Shown: piece by piece, positions 7,434 through 18,261 of the stretch | How positions within the stretch are numbered: position 1 is the first letter of the stretch | Layout: each line of letters begins with the position of its first letter | Source of the DNA: Micromonospora echinofusca | GTDB taxonomy: Bacteria > Actinomycetota > Actinomycetes > Mycobacteriales > Micromonosporaceae | Direction: 5' to 3' | Assembly: GCF_900091445.1 (NCBI RefSeq) | Contig: NZ_LT607733.1 | Coordinates: 6,103,001-6,167,000 of the forward strand | Length of the DNA stretch: 64,000 nucleotides | Notes under the pieces: generated by a model | The model's database searches: none | Told to the model about the DNA's origin: nothing | Seen by the model: only the letters and a program-made list of their open reading frames with translations | Position numbers and translations under genes: made by a program

Positions 7434-8633
7434 ATGACCGTCCGCCGGGTGAACGCCGAAGAGAGACTGTCCACCAGCTTCGCGCTCGGCGCGTACGCCT
7501 TCGAGGCGTCGCCGCGCAGCGCGGCCCGGGCGGAGGAGTTCCGCGGCTACCTGCCCTACAACGAGGGCAACCGGACGCTGGTCGTCGAGGAGGGCGGCGT
7601 CACGCTGGCCGCCGCCTCGGCGATCCCGATGCGGCAGAACGTACGCGGCGAGGTGCTGCCGATGGCCGGCGTCGCCGGGGTCGCCACCCATCCGCTGGCC
7701 CGCCGGCGCGGGCACGTACGCACCCTGCTGCACCGCCTCCTCGACGAGATGCGCGACGAGGGGCACCAGCTCAGCGCGCTCTACCCGTTCCGGCCGTCGT
7801 TCTACGCCCGGTTCGGCTACGTGGGGCTGCCGAAGCCGCGTACGGTCACGTTCTCGCCGGCCGACCTGGGCGAGCTGCTCGGTGCCGACCTGCCCGGCGA
7901 GGTCGGCTGGCAGCGCATCGGCGAGGGCTACCAGGACTGGCGCCGGTTCACCGAGCGGTGCCTGAACGAGCGGCACGGCTTCGCGATCTTCCCCAGCTAC
8001 CGGGACGTGGGGTTGCGCGACCGCGACGAGCACTGGCTGCTGACGGCCCGCACGGGCGGCACGGTCACCGGTGCCGTGATCTACCGCATCGACGACCACG
8101 GCGGCACGCTCACCGCCGGTGACCTGCTCGCCGCCGACCCGGTCTCCCGGGCGCTGCTGTTGCAGTTCTTCGGCCGGCACGTCGACCAGGTGGAGCGGGT
8201 CACGGTGCAGGTGCCCGTCGACGAGGCGCCGGAGCTGTGGCTGACCGACCTGGCGGTGCACGTCGAGGCGCAGGTGGCCCGGCCGGGTTCCTCCGCGCCG
8301 ATGGCCCGGCTGTTGTCGGTCGACGCGCTGGCCGGGCTGCCCGTCGGCCCGGGCCGGGTGCGGGTGGAGCTGACCGGCGACCGGTGGCTGGCCGGGTCGT
8401 ACCTGCTGGACGGCACCACCGGCACGCTGGAGCTGGTCACCGGCACCGCCGCCACGGCCGGCTCGCCGCCGACCAGCACGCTGACCGCCGCCGGCATCTC
8501 CGCCCTGGCGTACGGGGTGCTGGACCCGGTCGAGGTGGGTCTGCGCGGGCTGGGCGACGTGTCGCCGGAGGCGGCCGCCGAGCTGCGCCGCCTCTTCCCC
8601 CGTCAGCACCCGTACCTCTTCGCCGACTTCTGA
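7434..8633 (+). CDS. Eis-like GNAT N-acetyltransferase
   Basis: The 399-aa length and layout match Eis-type acetyltransferases: an N-terminal GNAT fold, a second GNAT-like domain and a C-terminal SCP2-like domain. The acetyl-CoA site is visible as GVAGVATHPLARRRGHVRTL (about residues 78-97), followed by SALYPFRPSFYARFGY (about residues 117-132). The C-terminal Phe of LFADF agrees with Eis proteins, where the terminal carboxylate acts in catalysis. Eis enzymes acetylate amines such as aminoglycosides or protein lysines. The substrate here is not known. It is alone between two intergenic spacers and is probably monocistronic. Confidence 0.85.
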   Translation: MTVRRVNAEERLSTSFALGAYAFEASPRSAARAEEFRGYLPYNEGNRTLVVEEGGVTLAAASAIPMRQNVRGEVLPMAGVAGVATHPLARRRGHVRTLLHRLLDEMRDEGHQLSALYPFRPSFYARFGYVGLPKPRTVTFSPADLGELLGADLPGEVGWQRIGEGYQDWRRFTERCLNERHGFAIFPSYRDVGLRDRDEHWLLTARTGGTVTGAVIYRIDDHGGTLTAGDLLAADPVSRALLLQFFGRHVDQVERVTVQVPVDEAPELWLTDLAVHVEAQVARPGSSAPMARLLSVDALAGLPVGPGRVRVELTGDRWLAGSYLLDGTTGTLELVTGTAATAGSPPTSTLTAAGISALAYGVLDPVEVGLRGLGDVSPEAAAELRRLFPRQHPYLFADF

Positions 8634-8657
8634 CCCCACCCGCGCCCCGCCTTTTCG

Positions 8658-8710
8658 ATCAAGAGGTTTGCGTTCTCCGGGGCGTCGATCCGAGGCGCGA
8701 ACCTCTTGAC
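8658..8710. repeat. Imperfect intergenic inverted repeat
   Basis: The arm ATCAAGAGGTTTGCG (8658-8672) matches the complement of CGCGAACCTCTTGAC (8696-8710) with two mismatches, around a 23-base loop. It sits between the convergent stops of the acetyltransferase and the epimerase-like gene and could act as a bidirectional terminator. The GATCAAGAGGTT type of palindrome resembles a dispersed actinomycete repeat. Confidence 0.6.
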
Positions 8711-8742
8711 CGACCGAGTGGTGGCGGACGCGGTCGGCGTGG

Positions 8743-9825
8743 TCAGTAGGGGTTGCCGTGGCCGGCGGGGCGGCCACGCAGCAGGGCGGTGGGGCGGCCC
8801 GGCAGGTCGCCGGCCGCCGACATCGGCGGGCCTGCGGCGTGCGCGCCGTCGGCCATGCCGGCGAAGAGTTCCTTCAGCGCGCTGAGCGCGTCGTGGCGCG
8901 GGTGCCAGCCCAGCTCCGTCTCGGCGCGCTCGCTCGACATCAGCGGCGCGTGCAGCGCCAGCTCCACCCAACCGGCGTCGATCGGTTGCAGCCGCGCCCG
9001 CCAGGTCAGCGCGGCGGCGGCGCGCAGCACCGGGGCGGCGACGGGCACCGTCCAGCCGTGGAAGTGCCGGGCCACCAGCTCCGGGGTCAGCACCGGGTCC
9101 GCGGCGACGTTGAACGCGCCGCGCGCGTCACCCAGGACCGCCCGGGCGTACGCGTCGGCGACGTCGTCGGTGTGCACCGCCTGCATCCTCAACCGCCGGT
9201 TCGTCGGCACCAGCGGGATCCGGCCGAAGCGCAGCAGCCGGACGGGCGCGAACGGGCCGAGGAAGTAGCGGGTGATCTCGGTGGCCGCCGCCCGCTGGAA
9301 GTTCAGGCCGGGCCGCAGCCGCACCACCCGCAGCTCCGGGTGCTCCCGCTCCGCCCGGTCGAGCAACGCCTCCACCTCGGCCTTGTCCCGGCTGTACGAC
9401 GAGCCGGGCACCCCGGTCGCCGGCCAGCGCTCGGAGACCGGGTGGTCCTTCGGGCCGGACGCGTAGACGCCGACGGACGACGCGTACACCAGAGCCGGCA
9501 CGCCGGCGCGGACCACGGCGTCGATCACGGCCGCGCTGCCGCCCACGTTGGTGCGGTGCAGTACGCGCTGGTCGTGGCTGGGCTGGATCTGCCAGGCCAG
9601 GTGCACCACCGCGTCGGCCCCGGCGAAGACCTCGGCGAGCTGGTCGGCGGCGCCGGGCAGGCCGACGTCGCAGGAGTGCCACTCCACCTGCTCGTACGGC
9701 TCACCGCACTCCGGCCCGGGCAGCCGGCGGGCCACCCCGGCGAGATCCACTCCGCGTTCCCGCCGCAGCCGGCGCAACACCGCGGTGCCCGCGTTGCCGG
9801 TCGCCCCCACCACCACGATCCGCAT
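8743..9825 (-). CDS. NAD-dependent epimerase/dehydratase (extended SDR)
   Basis: This 360-aa protein has the extended short-chain dehydrogenase fold. The nucleotide-binding motif is VVVGATGNAGTAVLRRLRRE at residues 4-23. The active-site Ser is in YASSVGVYASG (about residues 117-127), and the YxxxK pair is in SYSRDKAEV (about 148-156). VHTDDVADAYARAVLG is the usual substrate-side helix. Family members act on nucleotide sugars or related carbonyl compounds; the substrate is unassigned. The start ATG 9825 gives the conserved strand at once. It is divergent from the condensation-domain gene. Confidence 0.85.
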   Translation of the reverse strand: MRIVVVGATGNAGTAVLRRLRRERGVDLAGVARRLPGPECGEPYEQVEWHSCDVGLPGAADQLAEVFAGADAVVHLAWQIQPSHDQRVLHRTNVGGSAAVIDAVVRAGVPALVYASSVGVYASGPKDHPVSERWPATGVPGSSYSRDKAEVEALLDRAEREHPELRVVRLRPGLNFQRAAATEITRYFLGPFAPVRLLRFGRIPLVPTNRRLRMQAVHTDDVADAYARAVLGDARGAFNVAADPVLTPELVARHFHGWTVPVAAPVLRAAAALTWRARLQPIDAGWVELALHAPLMSSERAETELGWHPRHDALSALKELFAGMADGAHAAGPPMSAAGDLPGRPTALLRGRPAGHGNPY

Positions 9826-9979
9826 GCCCGACCCCTACCCGTTCCGCAGCGCGTCAATCGCTTCTGGGGCAACGGCTCCCGCCGAAAACTAGTACGCTCG
9901 CGGTCGCGTCCGGCGGACTCGATCACGGCAGCGGCGCGGGGCGGCGGTCGCGGGGCGAGCGGCGGAAAGGGTGGGCAGG

Positions 9980-11308
9980 ATGGAGAACCACCTCGATCGA
10001 AGCGGCCGGCCGCGGGCGACCGTCTATCCGGCGTCGCTGACCCAGAGCCGCCTGATCAAGGGGCGTCACGCGCCGGGCGGCCCGCCCGCGCAGATCGTGG
10101 GCACCCACCTGCTGATCCGCGGGGCGCTGGACGTCGACCGGCTCCGCGACGCGCTGATCGGACTCGTCCGCCGGCACACCATCCTCCGCACCAACTACGC
10201 GTTCGCGGAATCGGGAGAGGTCCTGGCGATCGTCCATCCGGGCGAGGGCCCGGACGTGTTCACGATCGCACCGGCCACCGGGCTGTCGGACGAGGACGAG
10301 ATACGCAAGCACGTGAGCGACGTCCTCGACGGCGCCACCCACCGGTTCACGTCCCCGGACCGCCACACGATGCTCCAGGCGATCCTGATCCCGCACACGC
10401 CAGGCGTCCACAGCCTCCTACTGGTCATCGACCACATCGCGATCGACGAGCGTTCGAGGGCGGTTCTCCAGCGCGATCTGGCCGCGCTCTACGCGGGCCG
10501 GTCGGAGGATCTCGCCGAGCCGTACGCCTACGATTCGTCCGCCGTCCGGAACACGTTCCCGAGCATCGAGGACTCGCCGGAGATCCTCGATCTCCTCACG
10601 CCGCTGCCGCCACGATTCCTGACCGATCTCGAGGCGGAGACAACTGTGCCGGTGGTGACCGAGGGTCTGCTCGGCCCGGAGATCTCCGCTCGCATGGGCG
10701 CCGCGGCGAGGCGGTTGGGCTGCACGCGCTTCATCATCCACGTCACCGCGCTGCTCTGGGCGCTGAAGCAGTTCTCCGGGACCGACGACGTCAGCCTCGT
10801 CACGGCCGTGGACACCCGACTGCGGCCGCAGGACTTCGACACCGTCGGCTTCTTCCAGAACCTGATCCTCCTGCGCTCCCGCTCGCCCCGGTCCGCGGGC
10901 CTGCAGCGGACCTTCGAGGAGTGCCGGACGCTCGTACGCGACTCGCTGCGGCGGCGTGACTACCCCATCGCCTCGCTGATCGCCCACGCCGCCGAGAGGC
11001 GCGAGGGAGGCACCCGCCGGAACCCGCTCTACCAGGTCGTGCTGGCGTACGCGCGGGAGGACGTGGACCTCAACTGGGCGCTGGACGGTGTCGACGTGCG
11101 AGCGATGGAGATCGATCACCCACAGGCGTCCATCGAGCTGCTCATGTTCGTCACCGAGTCCCCGTCCGACACGAACACGCTGCTGATCGGCGCGGCGGAC
11201 GTGCTCGGAGCGGACGATCTGCACCGACTGCTGGCCCTGTGGCGGGAGACGGTCGGCGAGCTCACCCGGGACGGATCGGTCCACCCGGCCGGCACCCGGG
11301 CGGAATAG
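9980..11308 (+). CDS. Free-standing condensation-domain protein
   Basis: The 442-aa length equals one nonribosomal-peptide condensation domain and nothing else. It begins YPASLTQSRLIKG (like the C1 motif), has LVRRHTILRTNYAFAESGEV (C2-like), DHIAIDERSR at the active-site position, and VDTRLRPQDFDTVGFFQNLI and YPIASLIAHAAERREGG (C5-C6-like). The active-site motif is altered: HHxxxDG reads DHIAIDE, keeping the second His and the Asp but losing the first His and the Gly. Free C domains may join acyl or amino groups in trans, or act in ester or amide transfer. It converges on the RiPP operon. The start is ATG 9980. Confidence 0.8.
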   Translation: MENHLDRSGRPRATVYPASLTQSRLIKGRHAPGGPPAQIVGTHLLIRGALDVDRLRDALIGLVRRHTILRTNYAFAESGEVLAIVHPGEGPDVFTIAPATGLSDEDEIRKHVSDVLDGATHRFTSPDRHTMLQAILIPHTPGVHSLLLVIDHIAIDERSRAVLQRDLAALYAGRSEDLAEPYAYDSSAVRNTFPSIEDSPEILDLLTPLPPRFLTDLEAETTVPVVTEGLLGPEISARMGAAARRLGCTRFIIHVTALLWALKQFSGTDDVSLVTAVDTRLRPQDFDTVGFFQNLILLRSRSPRSAGLQRTFEECRTLVRDSLRRRDYPIASLIAHAAERREGGTRRNPLYQVVLAYAREDVDLNWALDGVDVRAMEIDHPQASIELLMFVTESPSDTNTLLIGAADVLGADDLHRLLALWRETVGELTRDGSVHPAGTRAE

Positions 11309-11365
11309 TCGCGAAGCCGCCGACGTCGCCCGCCGTTCCGCAGGCCGGCGCTGGCCGGGTGGTGG

Positions 11366-13194
<1,829 letters not shown>

Positions 13195-13198
<4 letters not shown>

Positions 13199-14562
13199 GT
13201 CGTGCTCCTCACCGGGGCGGAACGCCACCAGTCGTGCAGCCGCGGATACTGGGCGATCGCGTCGTCCGTGCTCAGCAACGCCGGCGGCGGCTCGGCCAGG
13301 GCCTGCCGCGCGGCCTTCCCGACCGCCGACTCGGGGGCGATCAGGGTCTGCGCCCCGAACAGTCCGGTCAGCAGCGTCCGATCGCCCAGCATGCAGCGGC
13401 CCAGCCGCAGGCGCAGGGGCGCCGGGACGGGGGCGGCACCAGCGTCGCCGCGGTCCTTGCCGACCGCCATCCGCCACGGCGTGTCCACCTCGGACGCCAC
13501 GGCGGCCTGTAGTTCGGCGCTGTGCGCGGGACCGGGTCCGTGCCGGGCCAGTGCGCGCTGCAGCGCACGGGCGCCCAGCGCGGCCACCGACATCCCGTGC
13601 GAGTACACCGGATTCGTGGTGGCGAGGGCGTCGCCGAGCACCATGAAGCCGGCGGGGCCCGGGTGGTGTTCGAAGTAGCGGCGACGGTTCGCGGTGACCC
13701 GGTACGGCCGGACGTCGCCGAGCGGTTCCGCGTCGGCGAGCAGTTCCGCGATGATCGGGGAGCCGAGCGCGTACGCGCAGGAGGTGAACTCGGGCGCGGT
13801 GACCGGCGGCCGGTTGCCGCGGGTGCCGGTCAGGGTGACGATCCACCGGTCGCCCTCGATCGGGAAGAGTGTCGCCCCGTGTCCCTCGCGGCCCTGTTCG
13901 GTGCGCGGGTGCAGCATGATCGCCGGTAGGCCGGTGCCGAGTCCGGGCGGCGCCCGGTAGACACGGGTCGAGTACGCCAGCCCGGAGTCGACCGTCTCCT
14001 CCCGCACCGGCGGCCCGCCGAGGGCGGCCAGCCAGCGGGGGGCCTGCGAACGTCGGCCGGTGGCGTCCACCACCAGGTCGGCCGGGATGGTCCCGGTGCC
14101 GTGCGGCCCGGTGACGGCGACACCGGTGACCTGGTCGGCGTTCCCGGTGAGGCCGCGCACCCGCGTCCCCTCGCGGACCCGCACCGCCGCGTGGGCGAGG
14201 ACGCGACGGCGTACCACGTCGTCGGTCAGCCAGCGGCTGCACGAGATCACGTAGGCGTCGGTGTGGTGCCGGTGGAACCAGCCGTCGGCGCCACGGATCA
14301 GGGCATCACCGGTGAGCCCCCGCCGGTGCGCCCCGGCGGCGAGCAGGGCCGCCACCGTGCCGGGAACCAGCGCGTCCAGGGCGCGGGCGCCGCCGGTGAC
14401 CAGCACGTGGTTGTGGTGTGCCTGGGGCAGGCCCGGCCGTGGACCGGGCCTCGCGGGGTACCGCCCGGACTCCACGATCGTGACGTCGTCGACGTGACCG
14501 GCCAGCACGTATGCGGCCAGGACGCCGGCGAACCCGCCGCCGAGGACCACGGCGGTGGTCAT
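13195..14562 (-). CDS. FAD-dependent oxidoreductase/monooxygenase
   Basis: This 455-aa enzyme has the dinucleotide-binding motif VVLGGGFAGVLAAYVLAG at residues 5-22, followed by an acidic end to the second strand (VTIVESGRYPA). A second FAD motif, FMVLGDALATTNPVYSHGMS, lies at about residues 300-320. This is the layout of group A flavin monooxygenases and the related squalene-epoxidase-like or halogenase-like enzymes. The tryptophan-halogenase WxWxIP signature is absent. In the operon it lies between the PqqD-like gene and the S9 peptidase. It is probably a tailoring oxidase of the peptide, which is inference. The ATG start is 18 bases after the preceding stop. Confidence 0.85.
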
Positions 14563-14578
14563 GCCCGGTTCCTTCCGA

Positions 14579-14860
14579 TCATGCCTGCACGGTCTCGACG
14601 AGCATGCCGCGCTCGACCATGGTGTCGAGGAACGCGTCCACGTCCGCCCGGATGCGCGCGCCGATGGCGGCGTTGCCTGCCCCGTACAGCAGCGACAGCT
14701 TGGTCTTCACGGCCTCCGGGTCGCCGTCGTCGGAGAGCAGCACCCAGATCTTCGCGGCGGTGTCGTTGAGTGAGCGGAACTCGCCGGTCTCGACGTGGTA
14801 GAGCGAGACGCCGTCGCCCATCTCGTTCCAGATGACGGCATCACTGATGTGCAGGGACAC
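14579..14860 (-). CDS. PqqD-like RiPP recognition element protein
   Basis: The longest frame starts at 14971, but I use GTG 14860, which has a GAGGAGG ribosome site and the conserved start. The 93-aa product (SLHISDAVIWNEMGDGVSLY, then HVETGEFRSLNDTAAKIWVL) shows the PqqD fold: strand hairpin, then a winged helix with DDGDPEAVKTKLSLLYGAG and the terminal ERGMLVETVQA. PqqD-like proteins bind the leader peptide and deliver it to a radical SAM enzyme. Here it overlaps the end of the radical SAM gene by 20 bases, so the two are translated together. Recognition of the precursor at 16385-16654 is the natural reading. Confidence 0.85.
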   Translation of the reverse strand: MSLHISDAVIWNEMGDGVSLYHVETGEFRSLNDTAAKIWVLLSDDGDPEAVKTKLSLLYGAGNAAIGARIRADVDAFLDTMVERGMLVETVQA

Positions 14861-16316
14861 TGTCCGACCTCCTCGGTACCGGCGTGACGGGGATGAGCTG
14901 GCCGGCCCGGATCGCCGGGGCCGGCGGGGCGACGTACGTCTTCCACTGGTCGTACACCTCGTGCACGGCACCGTCGGCGACCCTGCGCGGAACCGTCATC
15001 GCCTCGTCGTTGGCGGCGATCTCCGCGCGGCTGACCCCCGACTCCTGCCAGAGCTGGGTGACCAGGCCGTGGCGCAGGATGCGGCAGTAGTGCCGGTCGT
15101 TGCGCCGCAGGTCACCGGAGAGCGACATGTGGGTGGCCCGGCAGCCGCCGCCGCAGTTGGAGCGGATGTAGCAGGCCCCACAGTCGGCGTGGAACTCGCC
15201 GCCGTACACCGTGCTGCGCCGCATCGCCCCCAGCACGGGGCTGGCGAAGATCTCGGCGAGTGGCTGCCGGCGGATGTTGCCGGCGTGCTCGGCGCGGCCG
15301 GTGACGAGCTTGCACGGGTAGACGTCGCCGAGCGAGTTGATGTAGATCTCGTTGCCGCCCAGACCGCAGTTGCCCTTGACCGAGCAGGGGGTGACCGGCC
15401 GCGGCCCGTCCGGGCGCAGCGGCCCGGCGATCGGCGAGGTCCAGACGAGCTGCTGGACCCGCAGGTGGTCGGCCCAGCCGAAGTCGTACTCGTCGTCGAC
15501 GCCACGGCCGAGCTGGCTGTGGTTCATCAGCCGCACGCTGTGCACCCGCAACCCGGCGATGAAGGCCCCGAAGTCCTCCAGCTCGTCGATGTTGTCGGAG
15601 GTCACGATGTGGTTGATCCGGGGCTCCACGCCCGCGTCGTTGAGCAGTCGCACGGCCTGGTGCGTCTTGGCGAACGAGCCCTTGCCGCGGGTACGGTCGT
15701 GGGTCTCCGCGGTGCCACCGTCGAGACTGATGGTGACGGCGTCGAAGAGCTCGGCGAACCGCTGCGCGATCTGTGCGCTGCGGATCATGGTGGCGTTGGT
15801 GATGACGTTGCACAGCAGGCCGCGGGACTTGGCGTGCTCGACGACCTGGAAGAGGTCCTTGCGCAGCATCGGCTCGCCACCGGTGAAGATGATGGTCCTG
15901 GTGCCCATCGCGGCGACCTGGTCCACCAGGTCCAGCGACTCGGCCGTGTTCAGCTCCCCCGGCAGGCACTTCTCGGAGGAGGCATAGCAGTACGGGCAGC
16001 GCAGGTTGCAGCCGTCGGTGATGGCGTAGTAGGCAGTGTTGAGCGGCGACTCACTGACCGTGACGGTCGGCCGGTGACCGTTGAAGTAGACGATCCATTG
16101 CAGGATGAGCTTGCCGAGCGTGCGTTCGGTCGCCTCGTCCGGCTCCAGCGGCGTCCCGGTGACCAGTGCCCGCAGGACGCCGAACTCCCGCGTCGTGAGC
16201 ACGCAGCGGGCGCCGACCTGCGGATTGATGACAAGGTGGGACTCGCCGTGCACGAAGTACGTCAGGTCCTCCGGCACGTCGAACCGGCTGCGGTTGCGAA
16301 CCAGGTGCCCGCGCAT
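14841..16316 (-). CDS. Radical SAM/SPASM peptide maturase
   Basis: This 491-aa enzyme has the radical SAM cluster motif DGCNLRCPYCYA with Cys103, Cys107 and Cys110, followed by IFTGGEPMLRKDLF (the GGEP motif) and ISLDGG. The C-terminal SPASM domain contains further Cys residues in CSVKGNCGLGG, YPCKL, CGACYIRSNCGGGC and HYC, enough for two auxiliary iron-sulfur clusters. The N-terminal 90 residues lack catalytic motifs but read like a leader-binding region (LTYFVHGESHLVINP). Enzymes of this type form thioether or carbon crosslinks in RiPP precursors. The start is ATG 16316 with a GGAAGGAGG site. It lies 68 bases after the precursor gene. Confidence 0.92.
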   Translation of the reverse strand: MRGHLVRNRSRFDVPEDLTYFVHGESHLVINPQVGARCVLTTREFGVLRALVTGTPLEPDEATERTLGKLILQWIVYFNGHRPTVTVSESPLNTAYYAITDGCNLRCPYCYASSEKCLPGELNTAESLDLVDQVAAMGTRTIIFTGGEPMLRKDLFQVVEHAKSRGLLCNVITNATMIRSAQIAQRFAELFDAVTISLDGGTAETHDRTRGKGSFAKTHQAVRLLNDAGVEPRINHIVTSDNIDELEDFGAFIAGLRVHSVRLMNHSQLGRGVDDEYDFGWADHLRVQQLVWTSPIAGPLRPDGPRPVTPCSVKGNCGLGGNEIYINSLGDVYPCKLVTGRAEHAGNIRRQPLAEIFASPVLGAMRRSTVYGGEFHADCGACYIRSNCGGGCRATHMSLSGDLRRNDRHYCRILRHGLVTQLWQESGVSRAEIAANDEAMTVPRRVADGAVHEVYDQWKTYVAPPAPAIRAGQLIPVTPVPRRSDSVPAHQ

Positions 16317-16384
16317 GAACGCCTCCTTCCGATGGGCGCCGAGTGCGGCCCGGTGTCCGGGCCGCACTCGGCGCGCGGGTCGAG

Positions 16385-16654
16385 CTAGTTGGCCTCGCCG
16401 GAGCCGGACCAGAGGCCGCACGCGCACATCATGGCCGCGTCGAAGCCCTGCTCAGTCGCCTTCGGCTCGGACCACTCCTGGCTGTGCGCCACCACGTCCG
16501 GGAAGAACGACACGAGCCGGTTGCGGGTGGAGATGAGCACCTGCGTCTCCTGCTCGGTCAGGGTGTTGCAGAACTCCTCGAGCTCCGGCGACATCTGGCT
16601 GCCACCGATGATGCCGGCTTCACGGAGGGCGTCCGCTGCGTTGAAGGTCATCAT
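16385..16654 (-). CDS. RiPP precursor with Cys-Ala-Cys core (aroma-sacti-like)
   Basis: The 89-aa peptide (or 88 if ATG 16651 is used; AAAGGA lies upstream) has a helical leader. Residues 8-61 contain DALREAGII, EFCNTLTEQETQVLIST and RNRLVSFFPDVVAHSQEW. The predicted core follows (about 66-89), ending MMCACGLWSGSGEAN, with Cys77 and Cys79 plus Trp, Ser and Gly. The leader pattern, DALxxAG through LTExETxVL to RL and DVxAH, is shared with the coreless peptide at 21395-21574. From memory it resembles the family called aroma-sacti, though I could not check this. The radical SAM enzyme, PqqD protein and exporters adjoin it. The cleavage point is a guess. Confidence 0.82.
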   Translation of the reverse strand: MMTFNAADALREAGIIGGSQMSPELEEFCNTLTEQETQVLISTRNRLVSFFPDVVAHSQEWSEPKATEQGFDAAMMCACGLWSGSGEAN

Positions 16655-16721
16655 TTTCCTTTCGCTGTCGCGGGTCGAACTCGATGCGATCGAGAATGCG
16701 GTTCGAAATACCGTCCCGGCA

Positions 16722-16739
16722 ACCCCACGAATGTGGGGT
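16722..16739. promoter_or_regulatory. Hairpin in the 278-base spacer upstream of the precursor
   Basis: The spacer 16655-16932 separates the P450 stop from the precursor start. It holds a 7-bp stem (ACCCCAC, loop GAAT overlapping, GTGGGGT) 68-85 bases upstream of the precursor ATG. It could be a partial terminator of the exporter-P450 transcript or an attenuator in the precursor 5' region. An A-rich tract (ATTTTTTGGG on the plus strand, 16772-16779) lies 33 bases further upstream. I could not define a convincing -35/-10 pair, but an own promoter for the precursor is likely here. Confidence 0.45.
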
Positions 16740-16932
16740 CGAGGGCAATTCGACGACCATTTTTTGGGCAGGCGGAAAGAGCTCTTCAGAACGGGTTGAA
16801 AGCCGAGTTCAGACCAGGTCAGATCGGCGCCGACAATTCGATCCGGGTGCCTCAGAAAGGTGGGCCGATCCCGCCGAGGGCGAAGCCGGCGCTACGGGAC
16901 GACACGAGCTGGATGAACGACGGCATCGCGGC

Positions 16933-18261
16933 TCACACTTCTCCGGATGTCGGCTGGAGCAGCACGGGCAGTTGGCGTACGCCGTGCAGGAACAGCTCCG
17001 GCGTCCACCGCAGATCGGCCGGGTCGACGGCGAGCCGCAGCGCCGGGAAACGGCGTACCAGCGTGCCCACCGCCGCCCGGGCCTGCATCCGCGCCAACGC
17101 GGCGCCCAGGCAGAAGTGGATGCCGTAACCGAAGCCGAGGTGCCGGTTGGGGTGCCGGCCGATGTCGAAGACGTCCGGGTCGGCGAAGACCGCCGGGTCG
17201 CGGTTCGCGGCCAGCAGCACCGGCACCACCACGTCGCCGCGCGGGATCACCGTGCCGCCGATCTCCACGTCGGCCAGCGCGTACAACTGGCCGGTGTGCC
17301 CGACCGGGCCGTTGAACCGGATCACCTCCTCGATCGCCGAGTCGATCAGGTCCGGTGCCGCCCGCAGCCGGGCCAGTTGGTCGGGGTGCCGCAGCAACTC
17401 CAGCACCGCGTTGCCGATCAGGTTGACGCTGGTCTCGTCGCCGGCGAGCAGCAGCTGGAACACCCCGCCGAGCAGCTCGGCGCGGCTGAGCCGCCCACCG
17501 TCGCGGTGCGCCCGGATGAGCTCCGACAGCAGGTCGTCGCCCGTCGCTTCGCCACGTTCGGCGATCACCTTCGTCAGGTAGGAGGTGAACTCCACCCCGG
17601 CCCGGTGCGCCCGCCGCGGGTCGCGGCTGCGGGCGATCTCATCGCTCCAGTGGCGCAGCCGGTCCCGGTCGTGCAGTGGGAACCCGAGCACCTCCGCGAC
17701 GACGAGCACCGGCAGCGGCAGCGCCAACGCCTCGATCACGTCGACGGGCCCGCGGGCCGGCGCCATCGCGTCGGTCAGTTCGGCGACGACGCGGCGTACG
17801 TGCCTGTCGATCGTGGCCATGGTGCGGGCGCCGAACGCGGGTGCGAGCAACCGCCGCAGCCGGGTGTGGTCGGGCGGGTCCAGGTGGAGCACGTTGCGCC
17901 GTAGCATCACCAGCGGATCGCCCGTGGCCTGCCGGTGGACGGTGGCCAGGTTCGGCGGCAGGCGGTCGAGCTGACGGCCGAGTTGCGGGTGGAGCAGGGC
18001 CCGCTGCACGTCCGCGTAGCGGGTCACGTACCAGAACGCGCGGCCGCTGCGCGGGGCCTGGTGGCGGTAGACCGGAGCCTGCGCGCGCATCCGGTGCAGC
18101 AGCGGATGCGGGTCCGGGCGGTGCCGGGCGGCGGTCGGGTCGAACACCGGGGCGGTGGCGGTCCCGCCGGTCACCGGGCACCCCGCCGCCGGTCCGGCGA
18201 CCGTGACGTGCCCGGACGCGACGGCTTCCCGTGGTGCCATGTGCGCGTCACCCCGGTTCAC
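16933..18261 (-). CDS. Cytochrome P450
   Basis: This is a complete 442-aa bacterial P450. The I-helix AGDETS (in LLAGDETSVN) is visible near residue 273, the K-helix ExxR as EEVIRFN, and the heme-ligand loop FGYGIHFCLGAALAR with its conserved Cys near residue 393. The PPDHTRLRRLL segment near residue 128 is characteristic of soluble actinobacterial P450s. The GTG start at 18261 overlaps the permease stop by four bases; ATG 18240 is an alternative. Its place in the RiPP operon suggests hydroxylation or aryl or C-H crosslinking of the peptide, as inference. No ferredoxin is encoded beside it. Confidence 0.92.
   Translation of the reverse strand: MNRGDAHMAPREAVASGHVTVAGPAAGCPVTGGTATAPVFDPTAARHRPDPHPLLHRMRAQAPVYRHQAPRSGRAFWYVTRYADVQRALLHPQLGRQLDRLPPNLATVHRQATGDPLVMLRRNVLHLDPPDHTRLRRLLAPAFGARTMATIDRHVRRVVAELTDAMAPARGPVDVIEALALPLPVLVVAEVLGFPLHDRDRLRHWSDEIARSRDPRRAHRAGVEFTSYLTKVIAERGEATGDDLLSELIRAHRDGGRLSRAELLGGVFQLLLAGDETSVNLIGNAVLELLRHPDQLARLRAAPDLIDSAIEEVIRFNGPVGHTGQLYALADVEIGGTVIPRGDVVVPVLLAANRDPAVFADPDVFDIGRHPNRHLGFGYGIHFCLGAALARMQARAAVGTLVRRFPALRLAVDPADLRWTPELFLHGVRQLPVLLQPTSGEV

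Noticed and set aside
10418..11284. A 288-codon minus-strand frame within the condensation gene
   Set aside because: It is antisense to a clear gene and has no domain pattern.
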